Program-made: the position numbers and the translations under genes
NCBI GenBank assembly: GCA_910585725.1
Contig: CAJUFA010000002.1
Span: 1-64,000 of the forward strand
DNA: 64,000 bases
Direction: 5' to 3'
Source: an uncultured Dorea sp.
Lineage (GTDB): Bacteria > Bacillota > Clostridia > Lachnospirales > Lachnospiraceae
The notes under the pieces: generated by a model
Told to the model about the DNA's origin: nothing
What the model saw: the letters and a program-made list of their open reading frames with translations, nothing else
The model's database searches: none
Shown here: positions 27,123 through 36,113 of the stretch, piece after piece
Position numbering within the stretch: the first letter of the stretch is position 1
Layout: the number at the start of each line of letters is the position of its first letter

Positions 27123-28625
27123 CTATTCTTTGGACGCTGCTGATGCAAACGTCATGATCGTCTCCTGGCTGAACTCTTCCTTTTGAAGCTCGCCGGTCAT
27201 ATTTCCCTCAGCCAACACAAGAATTCTGTCTGACATACCCATTAGCTCCTCCATCTCGGAAGAGATCATCAAGACAGACTTTCCTTCCTTTTCCACCAGA
27301 TCGTTCATCAACTTATATATCTCGTATTTCGCGCCGATGTCGATCCCCCTGGTAGGTTCGTCAAAGATGATCAGCTCTGAGTCCGCCGCCATCCATCTGC
27401 CGAGGATAACTTTTTGCTGGTTACCGCCGCTTAAGTTCTTGATAAGCTGATTCAGGTTCGGCGTCTTGATCACCATGTTCTTACGATATTTTTCCGCAGT
27501 TTCCTGCTCATTCTTCTCATCTATCACGCTCAAGTGAGAATTTCTCTCATAGATCGGCATATTGATATTATTTTTTATCGATACCCCAAGCATGGCGCCA
27601 TGGCGTTTCCTGTCCTCCGGCACCAGGGCAATTCCCAGATCGATCGCTTCCCGCGGACTCTTTGGGTCGATCTCTTTGCCCTTATAGATCATCTGCCCGG
27701 ACTTCTTCGGCACTGACCCGAAGATCATCTCCGCCAGCTCCGTACGCCCTGCTCCCACCAGGCCTCCAAGTCCCAGGATTTCTCCCTTATAAAGCTTCAG
27801 GCTGATATTCTTATCTCCGTTTCCGGTCACGTCTTTGAGTTCTAGAATAACTTCATTCTTATCAATACAGTCTCCTCTCGGCGGATAAGTCTCTGTCAGC
27901 TCACGTCCCACCATGAGCTGAATTAATTCCTCAACCTGACTCTCTTTCGTAATCAAGGTCTTCACATATTCGCCGTCGCGGATAACTACAATGCGGTCCG
28001 ACAATCGGTATATCTCTTCCAGCCTGTGGGAAATATAGATAATAGAAACTCCCTTCTTCCGCAACAACTCCACCACTTCGAACATGCTCTCTACCTCTGC
28101 GCTGGTCAGAGGCGCGGACGGTTCGTCCATGATCAGTATCTTTGCATTCTGCTGGATCGCCTTGGCGATCTCCACCATCTGCTGATAACCCACCGTCAAA
28201 TCCTTCATCATCGCCTTAGGGTCAATCTTAATATGTAATTGATCGAAAGCTTTCGCCGCCGCTTCCTCCATCGCTTTCTTGTCTACGATGATGCCTTTTC
28301 GAATCGGGCGTCCAAGAAACAGATTCTCTGCCGCCGACAACTCCTTTACATTATTAAATTCCTGATAAATAATCGCAATTCCGTTCTCCGCCGCAAGTTG
28401 GGGCGTCATGCTGGAAAATTCTTTTCCGTCTACGATGATCTTGCCGGAAGTCGGGATTACTGCTCCTGAACAACATTTGATCAACGTAGATTTACCGGCG
28501 CCATTTTCTCCGATCAGCGCGAGGATCTCTCCCGGCCTCAATTCCAACGTAACATCCTTCAGCGCAACGACGCCCGGGTATTCTTTTCTTATATGCTGTA
28601 ACTGTAATATATACTCTTCACTCAT
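27123..28625 (-). CDS. Ribose-type sugar ABC transporter ATP-binding protein (two NBDs)
   Basis: The 500-residue ATPase is the RbsA/MglA type with two nucleotide-binding domains. The first has GENGAGKST, signature VGYQQMVEIAKAI and Walker B ILIMDEPSAPL. The second has the degenerate P-loop GLVGAGRTEL, signature LSGGNQQKV and ELIIFDEPTRGID. That asymmetry is normal for the family. It powers import with the permease 11 bases downstream and the binding protein 3 bases upstream. All three start with good ribosome sites. Confidence 0.94.
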   Translation of the reverse strand: MSEEYILQLQHIRKEYPGVVALKDVTLELRPGEILALIGENGAGKSTLIKCCSGAVIPTSGKIIVDGKEFSSMTPQLAAENGIAIIYQEFNNVKELSAAENLFLGRPIRKGIIVDKKAMEEAAAKAFDQLHIKIDPKAMMKDLTVGYQQMVEIAKAIQQNAKILIMDEPSAPLTSAEVESMFEVVELLRKKGVSIIYISHRLEEIYRLSDRIVVIRDGEYVKTLITKESQVEELIQLMVGRELTETYPPRGDCIDKNEVILELKDVTGNGDKNISLKLYKGEILGLGGLVGAGRTELAEMIFGSVPKKSGQMIYKGKEIDPKSPREAIDLGIALVPEDRKRHGAMLGVSIKNNINMPIYERNSHLSVIDEKNEQETAEKYRKNMVIKTPNLNQLIKNLSGGNQQKVILGRWMAADSELIIFDEPTRGIDIGAKYEIYKLMNDLVEKEGKSVLMISSEMEELMGMSDRILVLAEGNMTGELQKEEFSQETIMTFASAASKE

Positions 28626-28628
28626 AAC

Positions 28629-29606
28629 CTACATTCCTTTCTGGATCTCTTCGACGTTCTCCAGTGTAATCGGCGCAATCTCACGATATACGTTCCTGTC
28701 TGACGAGAAATCTTCACCGGACAGAATCCTTGCAAACATTTCCGCACAGGCTTTCGCCGTGTCTTCATTGGAACCTTCAAAACCTACGATTGCCCTGACC
28801 GCCTCGTTTCCTGCCTCCAGAGAATCCAACTGCTGCTGCGTTACATCCGTCGTAATCACACCGTAATTGTCCGGGATATTCCCTTTGCCGAACTCTGCAA
28901 GGAGCGCTTCATTAGAACCGATCATGGCTCCCGCGCAGACCCCTACGAATACATTGGCGTCCGGGTGAGCGGACATAACCGTCTCCACATTCGTCTGGGC
29001 TTCCGGCGCTTCCAGCCCGTCTACCTCGGCGATAATCTCATAATTATCCTCACAGCTTTCTTCAAGCCCTTCCTTGATTCCGTCGGCCCTCTCTAACAGA
29101 ACCTTCGTAGACGGATACCCGATTACCGTTACTAGTGCTTTCTCATCCTCCGTGTAATGCCCGTTGATGAATTCCGCCGCCGTCTTCCCGATCTCTCTTC
29201 CAAGATCCGTGTTGTCAAGAACCCAGTTGGCCGTCGTATTCTCCATCGGATCATCCCAGCACATTACCTTGATATCCGCTTCCATCGCTTCGCCGCAGAT
29301 TCCTTCCAGAGACTCTGCATCCGCCGGATGAACCATGATCAGATCGCATCCTGAAATGATGAAGTTCTCAACCTGCCCTACCTGCGTCCCGGCATTGTTC
29401 TCACAGCCAACGATCGTATAATCCCAGCCCCTTGCCTCCATCTGCTCCTCAAGCTTTCCCATAACTCCCGCCCAGTAAGCATTGGACAGCGACTGGATTG
29501 AGATGCCTACCTTGACGGTACCATCGTCGCGCGTATCCGCGCATCCTGCCAGCATGAGACCAATCACCGACAAGATAAGAAGTGCTGCCAGAATCCTTTT
29601 CTTCAT
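28629..29606 (-). CDS. Sugar-binding lipoprotein of ribose-type ABC importer
   Basis: The 325-residue product has a lipoprotein signal peptide with lipobox LMLAGC (Cys 22) and the periplasmic-binding-protein type 1 fold of RbsB relatives (VGISIQSLSNAYWAGVM, IMVHPADAESLEG, CWDDPMENT). It captures sugar outside the membrane and delivers it to the permease. It is the first gene of the three-gene importer operon; AGGAGGAAGAGG precedes its ATG. The 38-base block shared with the ROK promoter lies about 65 to 100 bases upstream. Confidence 0.93.
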   Translation of the reverse strand: MKKRILAALLILSVIGLMLAGCADTRDDGTVKVGISIQSLSNAYWAGVMGKLEEQMEARGWDYTIVGCENNAGTQVGQVENFIISGCDLIMVHPADAESLEGICGEAMEADIKVMCWDDPMENTTANWVLDNTDLGREIGKTAAEFINGHYTEDEKALVTVIGYPSTKVLLERADGIKEGLEESCEDNYEIIAEVDGLEAPEAQTNVETVMSAHPDANVFVGVCAGAMIGSNEALLAEFGKGNIPDNYGVITTDVTQQQLDSLEAGNEAVRAIVGFEGSNEDTAKACAEMFARILSGEDFSSDRNVYREIAPITLENVEEIQKGM

Positions 29607-29670
29607 ACCTCTTCCTCCTCTTTTTGATATAATATATTTTATATAGCATCGCTATGAGCTATTTTATATA

Positions 29671-29708
29671 CTTTATTAAATCTTTTATTTAAGTCTTTTT
29701 TAAATTGG
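29671..29708 (-). promoter_or_regulatory. Candidate ROK operator at the sugar importer promoter
   Basis: CTTTATTAAA, then TTTATTTAAGT, CTTT and TTAAATTG in order match a block at 33768-33806 in front of the ROK repressor gene, with only a few differences. An A+T-rich promoter (TATATAAAAT on the minus strand) lies just downstream of it. The 29607-29874 stretch otherwise holds no gene. Confidence 0.6.
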
Positions 29709-29866
29709 TTAAATAATATCACATTTATCTTCATTTTTCAACTACTTTTTACATATTTTAGAAATTTTTTGCAGACTTACAATTACTATACATGAGCCGT
29801 ACTCCCGCTGCGCGTCATATAACCTGAATTTGGCGCAGATATCGCGGAAAGCCGGAGAGACAAAGG

Positions 29867-29930
29867 ACAAAAAGAAGATCAGGCCGGACAGATATGTCTT
29901 CTTAGAATCATATCTGTCCGGCCTGATCTT
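29867..29930 (-). terminator. Long 22-bp hairpin terminator after the FGGY kinase gene
   Basis: Bases 29875-29896 pair perfectly with 29909-29930 around a 12-base loop (AGATCAGGCCGGACAGATAT inside the stem). On the minus strand CTTTTTG follows. It lies 40 bases after the kinase stop and separates the kinase-dehydrogenase part from the importer operon. Apparent small frames across it are read-throughs of the hairpin. Confidence 0.85.
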
Positions 29931-29970
29931 TAGACCGAGAATAATCTTCATACATGCCCAAATGCGGCGT

Positions 29971-31332
29971 CTATTTCAAAAGAGCCTCCATACACATCGC
30001 TGCTCCGCAGGCGGCTTCTTCCTGATACTCTGGAATCTCCGCCTTAAGCCCGAATATTTCTTCCGCCAGCTTCTGCATCAGAGGATTCTGCCGAAACCCG
30101 TTACCCGAACCGACCAGCCGGCCTGCTCTCCTCCCGGTCATTTCGCACATCTTCACATATTGTTGGTGTAATTCCTCGAGGATTCCTCTGATGACACCTA
30201 CCGTCAAAGCGCCCGGATGGAAATTCTCCCCGCAGATCCCTTCGATCCTTCCTCTTTCCTGCGGATTATCCCTGGTTCCCGAGAACGTAGTCGTCACTTT
30301 CCATGCGGCGTCCGCACCATACCGGCCGATAAACTCCTTCGCCTGCCGGTACATGGTATCATAAAAACTTGCCTCCGTACCCGACACTTCTCTGTAAAAT
30401 TGTTCCAGCATCGCATAAGCTCTTCCGCCGCACAACGGCGAACCTACTAAAAGATATCTGTCTTCCGTATACGGACGGGACTCCAAAATCCCCTCGCAGG
30501 AACAATATGTCTCGGATATAAAAGATATCTGACTTCCGGTTCCTATGTTAATAAGCGCAATACCTCCCTGACTCTCCGCAGAAGCAGCCGGCTTCTTCAA
30601 AACGACAGATTCGTTACAGACAGAGCCGGCCGCCCCCATAAAACTTGCCTGGTTATCTCCCATAGCAGCCATGACAGGAACTCCTTCTTTCGTCTTCCCC
30701 ACGATAAAATACCCTTTTCTTACTTCCGGCAGAAAAGATGTATCCACACCGGCATTCTCCAAAGCCTCATATAAAAATCTCTTCTTTTCCAGATCAAAAC
30801 ATCCAAAGCTCGCCGCCATGTCCGCACTGATAACCGGAGATTTATGACCGCACAGCTTCATCGCGATATAATCGCTGATCGTCGTCATCTTTCTGGCTTC
30901 CGCGGGTATCTTTCCTTTTCTCTGCAGATAATAATGTGTCGTCAATCCATATCCGGCCGCCGCCGCTCCCACACTCTCTTTCAGAATGTCCGCGCTGCTC
31001 TTTTCATCATACAGCGGCAAGTTCCCGCTGCCGTCCTGCCAGGTATACAGAGGACTCGCCGCGTTTCCTTCTTCATCCGTATAAAGCATTCCGTGCATCT
31101 GGCCGGTAAGCCCGATACCGTCCGGCATTCCATACATACGGATCAGAGCCTCCATCTTCTCCTTCGTAATCTGCCAGATCCCCTCCGGATCCTGTATCTT
31201 CTCTTCCGGATTCTCGCCCTTAAGAAATGATTGATGATTCACCGTCGTATGCGCCTTAAGTCCCCTGCCCGCCGTATCCATAAGTATGATACTGATCGTT
31301 GTCGTTCCGATATCTATCCCCATAATTAACAT
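29971..31332 (-). CDS. FGGY-family carbohydrate kinase, sedoheptulokinase-like
   Basis: The 453-residue protein is an FGGY/ASKHA sugar kinase with the ATP-binding MGIDIGTTTISIIL, the GLTGQMHGMLY motif typical of sedoheptulokinase and xylulokinase relatives, and GDNQASFMGA and NIGTGSQISF loops. I associate this sequence type with the sedoheptulokinase (SHPK-like) subgroup. A pentulose substrate is the alternative. It lies 66 bases downstream of the zinc dehydrogenase and upstream of a strong terminator. With RpiB and the dehydrogenase nearby, a route from a C5 to C7 polyol or ketose into the pentose phosphate pathway is plausible. Confidence 0.85.
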   Translation of the reverse strand: MLIMGIDIGTTTISIILMDTAGRGLKAHTTVNHQSFLKGENPEEKIQDPEGIWQITKEKMEALIRMYGMPDGIGLTGQMHGMLYTDEEGNAASPLYTWQDGSGNLPLYDEKSSADILKESVGAAAAGYGLTTHYYLQRKGKIPAEARKMTTISDYIAMKLCGHKSPVISADMAASFGCFDLEKKRFLYEALENAGVDTSFLPEVRKGYFIVGKTKEGVPVMAAMGDNQASFMGAAGSVCNESVVLKKPAASAESQGGIALINIGTGSQISFISETYCSCEGILESRPYTEDRYLLVGSPLCGGRAYAMLEQFYREVSGTEASFYDTMYRQAKEFIGRYGADAAWKVTTTFSGTRDNPQERGRIEGICGENFHPGALTVGVIRGILEELHQQYVKMCEMTGRRAGRLVGSGNGFRQNPLMQKLAEEIFGLKAEIPEYQEEAACGAAMCMEALLK

Positions 31333-31398
31333 ATCTTCTGTCTCCCTGTAACCAGCGGCAGAATCACCCTGTCAGAAAATCAGGTCTTTACCCCGGGC

Positions 31399-32448
31399 TT
31401 ATTTCGCTATCTTTACGACTGCCTTCACGATCTCTGCCTTCTCCCTTACGCTTCTGTCCATAGCCGTCTGGATATCGTCAAAATCAAAGATATGCGTTGC
31501 AATCCCTTTCAGGTCTACCTTCCCCTGCTCTACTGCTTCGATCGCCATCGGATAAATATGACGATAGCGGAACACCGTCTTGAACGTAAGCTCTTTATCA
31601 AGCGCCAGACTCATCATCATATTCATCATACCGGTCTTACCGTAACCTACCAGCACGATGGTCGATCCCTTACGGACAACCTGGATCGCCTGATTCGTCG
31701 TAATCTCTGTGCCCGCCGTCTCAATCGCCAGGTCAAAGCCCTCTCCCCTGGTCAGTTCCTTCGTCTTCTCCAACACATCTACTTCTTTTCCGTTGATCAC
31801 GCCGTCTGCCCCAAGCTCCATCGCTTTCTCAAGACGCTTCTCCATTATATCTACCACATAGACTTTGGATACGCCGCAGGCTTTCAGCGCCATCATGGAG
31901 ACAAGACCTATACAGCCCGCTCCAAAGACAACCGCCGTCTGTCCCGCCTGAGCGCCTCCCTGCTTTGCAGCATGGAAACCTACCGCCAGCGGCTCGATCA
32001 ACGCTCCCTCTAATGTACTTACGCCATCCGGCAGCTTGAAACAAAGATTCGCCTCATGAGCCACATACTCCTGGAATACTCCATCCACCGGAGGAGTCGC
32101 GAAGAAAACAACGTCCGGGCACAGATTATACTGGCCTTCCCGGCAGAACTTACATTTTCCGCAGGTCTTTCCGGGTTCTAACGCGACGCGGTCCCCCGCC
32201 TTCAAGTGCGTCACGTCCTTTCCGACCTCTACCACAACGCCACCCGGCTCATGACCAAGCACAAACGGCGGCTCTACCACATAATCTCCAATCCTGCCTG
32301 TCTCGTAATAATGCATATCACTTCCGCAGATCCCCACGTACTCAAGCTTCACCAGCACCTCGTTATCCTGCGGAACGGGGATTGGCCTCTCCGTATATCC
32401 CATCTCACCGATACCGTTCATTACCGCTACTTTCATTGTTCCTTCCAT
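31399..32448 (-). CDS. Zinc-dependent polyol/alcohol dehydrogenase (sorbitol dehydrogenase-like)
   Basis: This 349-residue medium-chain dehydrogenase has catalytic-zinc residues in GICGSDMHYYE and GHEPGG, and four structural-zinc cysteines in CGKCKFCREGQYNLC. The Rossmann motif is VVFGAGCIGL, with DIMEKRLEKA downstream, which suggests NAD. It resembles sorbitol, xylitol and threonine dehydrogenases. It would oxidise a sugar alcohol to the ketose for the following kinase. GGAGGAGC precedes ATG 32448. The substrate is inferred from context only. Confidence 0.88.
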   Translation of the reverse strand: MEGTMKVAVMNGIGEMGYTERPIPVPQDNEVLVKLEYVGICGSDMHYYETGRIGDYVVEPPFVLGHEPGGVVVEVGKDVTHLKAGDRVALEPGKTCGKCKFCREGQYNLCPDVVFFATPPVDGVFQEYVAHEANLCFKLPDGVSTLEGALIEPLAVGFHAAKQGGAQAGQTAVVFGAGCIGLVSMMALKACGVSKVYVVDIMEKRLEKAMELGADGVINGKEVDVLEKTKELTRGEGFDLAIETAGTEITTNQAIQVVRKGSTIVLVGYGKTGMMNMMMSLALDKELTFKTVFRYRHIYPMAIEAVEQGKVDLKGIATHIFDFDDIQTAMDRSVREKAEIVKAVVKIAK

Positions 32449-32572
32449 CTTTACCGCTCCTCCTTATAATTGATAATATATTCTAAAATACTGATAGACT
32501 CTCAGAAATCAGATTCCGGACAGTCTGCCCGGGATTACCCTTCTCTATGCCGCGGATCATATCCCACACTCT

Positions 32573-33745
32573 TTATATCCTTGATATATACTTCTCGATC
32601 TGATATAATGCCGCTCCGTACGCGGACGCTTCGTCGCGGCACCAACAAGCCCTGACGTATTCCCCGCTTCCGCCGAAGATATCCTTCGCCGCGGCCTTCG
32701 CCCGAAGCCGCCCGATATACGGCTCCATATAATTTCCCACATATCCCCCCAGCACAACCTCACAGTCAAAACACATGCGGAGATTATCCACCGCTATAGC
32801 CAGGTTATCCAGATATTCCTCCCAGATCTTCCGATATTTTTCATTCCCCGATTCCATCTCTTCAAAAAACGCTTTCAGATTCCCATCTTCCAAATCCGCA
32901 AGAACCAGTGCCGAACAATAGGCGTCAAGACATCCCTTCTTACCGCAATAGCACGTCTTCCCCTCCGGGTGAAGCACGAGATGTCCAAACTCGCCGCTTC
33001 TCCAGTTATTTCCCATATACATGGCTATACCGTCAAAATCATTTCGTATCCCGTCGTTGCTCTTCATCTCGTCTGCAAAGACCACGGCGCCTCCGACTGA
33101 ATTGCTGAGCGACAGATATACCATATTGCTTTCCGGTCTCTTACAGCACTCATCCTCGGTGATCGCCGCCGCGTTGGCGTCGTTCAGAAGCTCACACGAA
33201 TACGGTATATAGTTCGTCCATCTATCCCTGGATACATTCTCTATGTTTAATATATGAGACCGTGTAATGACATTCTCCCGCCTGTCCACAATTCCCGGAA
33301 GCGATATCCCTACACCTTCGATCTTCTCTCTCGGAATCCCATTCTCATCTATAAACTGTTCCAGAATCTCTGCTGTTTCCTGAAAATACGCATCCGTACA
33401 AGAAAATCTCTTGCGGATCCGCTTATGATCCAGCACTTTCCTCTCCAGGTTCGTGTATACCAGACTCACATGATTTGCGGTAATATCCATTCCGATCGCA
33501 TACCGGGCGTCTTTGACCGCAGAGATAGCCTTCGCTTTTCGCCCGCCGGTCGACTGAAGCTCCCCCACTTCTTCCACAATTCCGTCCTGCTTCAGTTCCT
33601 TCACAATCGTCAGGACTGTAGGTCCGCTGACGTCCAATGCTGCGGAAATATCCGGCATACTCGTCTCGCTCTGGCTGTTTACATAGCGAAATACCCGGTT
33701 ACGATTCAGCTTCTTCACTTCTAAACTATTGGTAACTTTCCTCAT
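32573..33745 (-). CDS. ROK-family transcriptional repressor
   Basis: The 390 residues have an N-terminal winged HTH (DISAALDVSGPTVLTIVKEL, about 31-50) and a ROK sugar-binding domain with the zinc cluster GEFGHLVLHPEGKTCYCG...CLDAYC. This is the XylR/NagC-type repressor layout, not a kinase. It lies between HAD/rpiB and the dehydrogenase gene. A conserved block right upstream of its ribosome site and again in front of the importer operon suggests that it represses itself and the importer (inference). The ribosome site is AGGAGG. Confidence 0.9.
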   Translation of the reverse strand: MRKVTNSLEVKKLNRNRVFRYVNSQSETSMPDISAALDVSGPTVLTIVKELKQDGIVEEVGELQSTGGRKAKAISAVKDARYAIGMDITANHVSLVYTNLERKVLDHKRIRKRFSCTDAYFQETAEILEQFIDENGIPREKIEGVGISLPGIVDRRENVITRSHILNIENVSRDRWTNYIPYSCELLNDANAAAITEDECCKRPESNMVYLSLSNSVGGAVVFADEMKSNDGIRNDFDGIAMYMGNNWRSGEFGHLVLHPEGKTCYCGKKGCLDAYCSALVLADLEDGNLKAFFEEMESGNEKYRKIWEEYLDNLAIAVDNLRMCFDCEVVLGGYVGNYMEPYIGRLRAKAAAKDIFGGSGEYVRACWCRDEASAYGAALYQIEKYISRI

Positions 33746-33767
33746 TCTCTTTAATCTATCCTCCTTT

Positions 33768-33806
33768 CTTTATTAAAAAGTTTATTTAAGTGCTTTATTA
33801 ATTGAG
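33768..33806 (-). promoter_or_regulatory. Candidate ROK operator in front of the ROK gene
   Basis: This is the second copy of the A+T-rich block (CTTTATTAAA... TTTATTTAAGT... CTTTATTAATTG), starting 22 bases upstream of the ROK start codon. It has the same order and spacing as 29671-29708, apart from one inserted base. It is partly palindromic. Confidence 0.6.
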
Positions 33807-33863
33807 TCCATAGTAACACATCTACCAAAAAACTTCAATAGGTTTTTTTATTTTTTACACTGC

Positions 33864-34499
33864 TTAATTCCACAGCCTGCCATAATCCACATCCAGCAGC
33901 TCGTTAAAGGAATGGATTGTCGTATAGTCTCCCTCCACGTCCCCAAACCCATAGGCTGCGAAAATCATCGGGATACCGGCCTTACGGCATGCGTCGGCGT
34001 CTCCCTGGGTATCGCCCACATATACCGCTTTACTGATTCCATTTCTCTCCATAACGATCCTGATATTATATCCTTTCAGCCGCCCGGTATCTCCCGGACA
34101 GGTGAAATCCGTAATACAATCCCCAAGCCCCGTATTCTTAAGAAACGCTTCTATATATCCGGACTGGCAGTTGCTGACGATAAATAGCCGGTATTTCATG
34201 CTCAAAGCCCGTATCGTCTCCGGAACTTTATCGTATACGATACATGGCGCGCTCTCTACCCACCGGTTCTCATACCGATACATGTGGACCGACAGATCGT
34301 CCCTCTCCTGCCGGCTAAGCTCTGGAAACAAATCTTCCATAATCTCATCAAGCGGCTTGCCGAATTCCTTCTTAAGTTCACTGCCTGTCAACGTCCGTTC
34401 AAGCTTCGTCTGCTCCCTGATCGCCTGATTCCAGGAAACTGCCACCTCGTCTGTCGAATCCCACAACGTTCCGTCTATATCAAATATAATTGCTTCCAT
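33864..34499 (-). CDS. HAD-family phosphatase
   Basis: The 211-residue class I HAD hydrolase has the Asp pair in AIIFDIDGTLWDS, motif II LFIVSNCQSG, and motif IV YVGDTQGDADACRKAGI. It resembles phosphoglycolate and small sugar-phosphate phosphatases. It sits 30 bases after rpiB in the same direction, so it probably dephosphorylates a by-product or intermediate of the sugar pathway (inference). ATG 34499 is preferred (ACAGGA upstream); the ATG at 34514 is possible. Confidence 0.87.
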   Translation of the reverse strand: MEAIIFDIDGTLWDSTDEVAVSWNQAIREQTKLERTLTGSELKKEFGKPLDEIMEDLFPELSRQERDDLSVHMYRYENRWVESAPCIVYDKVPETIRALSMKYRLFIVSNCQSGYIEAFLKNTGLGDCITDFTCPGDTGRLKGYNIRIVMERNGISKAVYVGDTQGDADACRKAGIPMIFAAYGFGDVEGDYTTIHSFNELLDVDYGRLWN

Positions 34500-34529
34500 G
34501 TATCCTGTCCCCATCTTTCTATTTTTTCT

Positions 34530-34973
34530 CTACCTCTCATCTTCAATCGCCATGATCATATCCACTCTCTCCTGATGCCTTCCGCCTTCGAACTCGGCGT
34601 CAAGCCATGCCTTCACGATCTCTTTTGCCGTCTCTATTCCGATAATCCTGGCGCCAAACGCAAGAATATTCGCATTATTATGCTGTCTGACTAACCTTGC
34701 CGTACATGATTCGGAACAAACGGCCGCACGAATCCCTTTCACCTTATTCGCCGCCAGTGAGATCCCGACGCCGGTGCCGCAGATCAGTATTCCCAGATCT
34801 ACTTCTTTCGCCGCAACCGCCCTCGCAACCTTCTCCCCATATACCGCGTAACTGCAGCTTGCGTCACTATCCGTCCCGTAATTTACAACCTCGTATCCTA
34901 ATTCTTTCAGATAATCTGACACCTCATTCTTCATTGCAACCGCCGCATGGTCATTTCCTATTCCGATCTTCAT
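34530..34973 (-). CDS. rpiB: Ribose-5-phosphate isomerase B / LacAB family
   Basis: The enzyme interconverts ribose 5-phosphate and ribulose 5-phosphate, or a related aldose-ketose phosphate pair. The 147 residues show the family features: GIGNDHAAVAMK with the substrate-binding Asp-His, GTGVGISLAANK and RQHNNANILAFGARI. In many RpiB proteins the catalytic Cys lies in a CGTG block, and here ICGTGVG keeps it. It is the first gene of the minus-strand sugar operon. Relatives act on allose or hexose phosphates, so the exact sugar is open. Confidence 0.9.
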   Translation of the reverse strand: MKIGIGNDHAAVAMKNEVSDYLKELGYEVVNYGTDSDASCSYAVYGEKVARAVAAKEVDLGILICGTGVGISLAANKVKGIRAAVCSESCTARLVRQHNNANILAFGARIIGIETAKEIVKAWLDAEFEGGRHQERVDMIMAIEDER

Positions 34974-35292
34974 CTGACTTTCCTCTCCTTCTACATTACC
35001 TTCTCTTATAAATATTACATTTTTTCAAATCCCAGGCTGTTTCGGCTTTTCAAACCGGCAGCCCTATCGACTCTTATATTATAATCTCCCGGCACATAAT
35101 TCGCAATGCATAATTCCGAGTTACTTTTTACATTAAAGTAAAAGGCATTTTCTTAAGAAACTCTGAATAAACTCTGAATAATCAAGGCATAGATCTACAT
35201 TCTCTTTACAAAATCAAGAAAATGTGGCATATTAAAACCTGATACATAGCAAGATTCCAAAATTAAACAGTACTTAATAGAGGATTTTCATT
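34974..35292. other. Divergent intergenic region between rpiB and VanZ genes
   Basis: This 319-base A+T-rich stretch holds no gene. A plus-strand promoter for the VanZ gene may be TTTACA (35205-35210), 17 bases, then CATATT (35228-35233). AACTCTGAAT occurs twice in tandem near 35159-35180. I did not find a clear promoter for rpiB. Confidence 0.4.
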
Positions 35293-36066
35293 ATGAAGAA
35301 TATAATATTATTTTTCCTGAAACCGCTTTCTTTCCTGCCTGCATTGATTATGATGTATGCTATCTACAGCTTCTCTGCACAGTCAGGTGAAGAATCCGGA
35401 AATTTAAGCTATACCATAAGTTATAAGATTGTAGAGATCGGAAACGAAACTTTCGACGTAGGGATTGGAGAAGAACAGCTTAGTTACTATGCCAGACGCA
35501 TCGAATATCCTGTTCGGAAACTTGCCCATATGACCGAGTACTTCCTTCTGGCCGTAGCAGTCTCATTTCCATTCTATGTATATGGTCTGCGCGGGTTTCC
35601 CCTCATGCTGGTTGCCGGATTGATCTGCGTCGGCTTTGCCGCCGGAGATGAATACCACCAGTCTTTTGTCGCCGGGCGCGGACCTTCCAAAAAAGATGTG
35701 GTAATCGACAGCATAGGCGCTTTCGGAGGAATTATTACCGTACGGATTATCTGCTGGACTTTCCTGGCGCCTTTCCGTGTCGCAAAGCGAATAGAAGAAC
35801 GGGCGGAGAGAAAAGAGATGGAACGGCGAAGGGCGGAAGAACGGGAAATCGAACGCGAACGCGAACGAGCGCGCCGCAGAGCCATGGCGCGGCGAAGGAA
35901 AGAAGTACTGGAATACGAATATGAGTATATACCGGAAAAACCAAAGAAAAAAAGAGCCGCTCAACAGACTGCCGAAAGGGCAAATCCGCGCTCTTCACGT
36001 GGATATTCGGAATATCCTCCTTCAAGACGAAGGTCGGCACAATCCAGACAAAATACACACAGATAA
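35293..36066 (+). CDS. VanZ-family membrane protein with Arg/Glu-rich C-terminal tail
   Basis: The first 160 residues form a VanZ-like four-helix membrane domain (LPALIMMYAIYSFSAQ, RKLAHMTEYFLLAVA, GDEYHQSFVAGRGPSKKDVVID). The following 95 residues are a highly charged helix (ERREIERERERARRRAM-like) ending in a basic, serine-rich tail. VanZ relatives are linked to low-level teicoplanin resistance and wall functions, but most are uncharacterised. The tail is unusual and could bind nucleic acid or phospholipid heads; that is a guess. It is transcribed away from rpiB and convergent with the nuclease. Confidence 0.85.
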   Translation: MKNIILFFLKPLSFLPALIMMYAIYSFSAQSGEESGNLSYTISYKIVEIGNETFDVGIGEEQLSYYARRIEYPVRKLAHMTEYFLLAVAVSFPFYVYGLRGFPLMLVAGLICVGFAAGDEYHQSFVAGRGPSKKDVVIDSIGAFGGIITVRIICWTFLAPFRVAKRIEERAERKEMERRRAEEREIERERERARRRAMARRRKEVLEYEYEYIPEKPKKKRAAQQTAERANPRSSRGYSEYPPSRRRSAQSRQNTHR

Positions 36067-36079
36067 GCGTACCCATAAT

Positions 36080-36113
36080 AAAACGATAGTATGCCGGCGC
36101 ATACTATCGTTTT
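36080..36113. terminator. Bidirectional terminator between VanZ and nuclease genes
   Basis: ACGATAGTATGC and GCATACTATCGT form a perfect stem around CGGC, with A-run before and T-run after, so it works on both strands. The minus-strand nuclease stop codon (36104-36106) lies within the stem. Confidence 0.85.

Noticed and set aside
29742..30171. Small frames on both strands beside the FGGY kinase gene
   Set aside because: They read through the 22-bp terminator hairpin or across the kinase gene; no ribosome site supports them.
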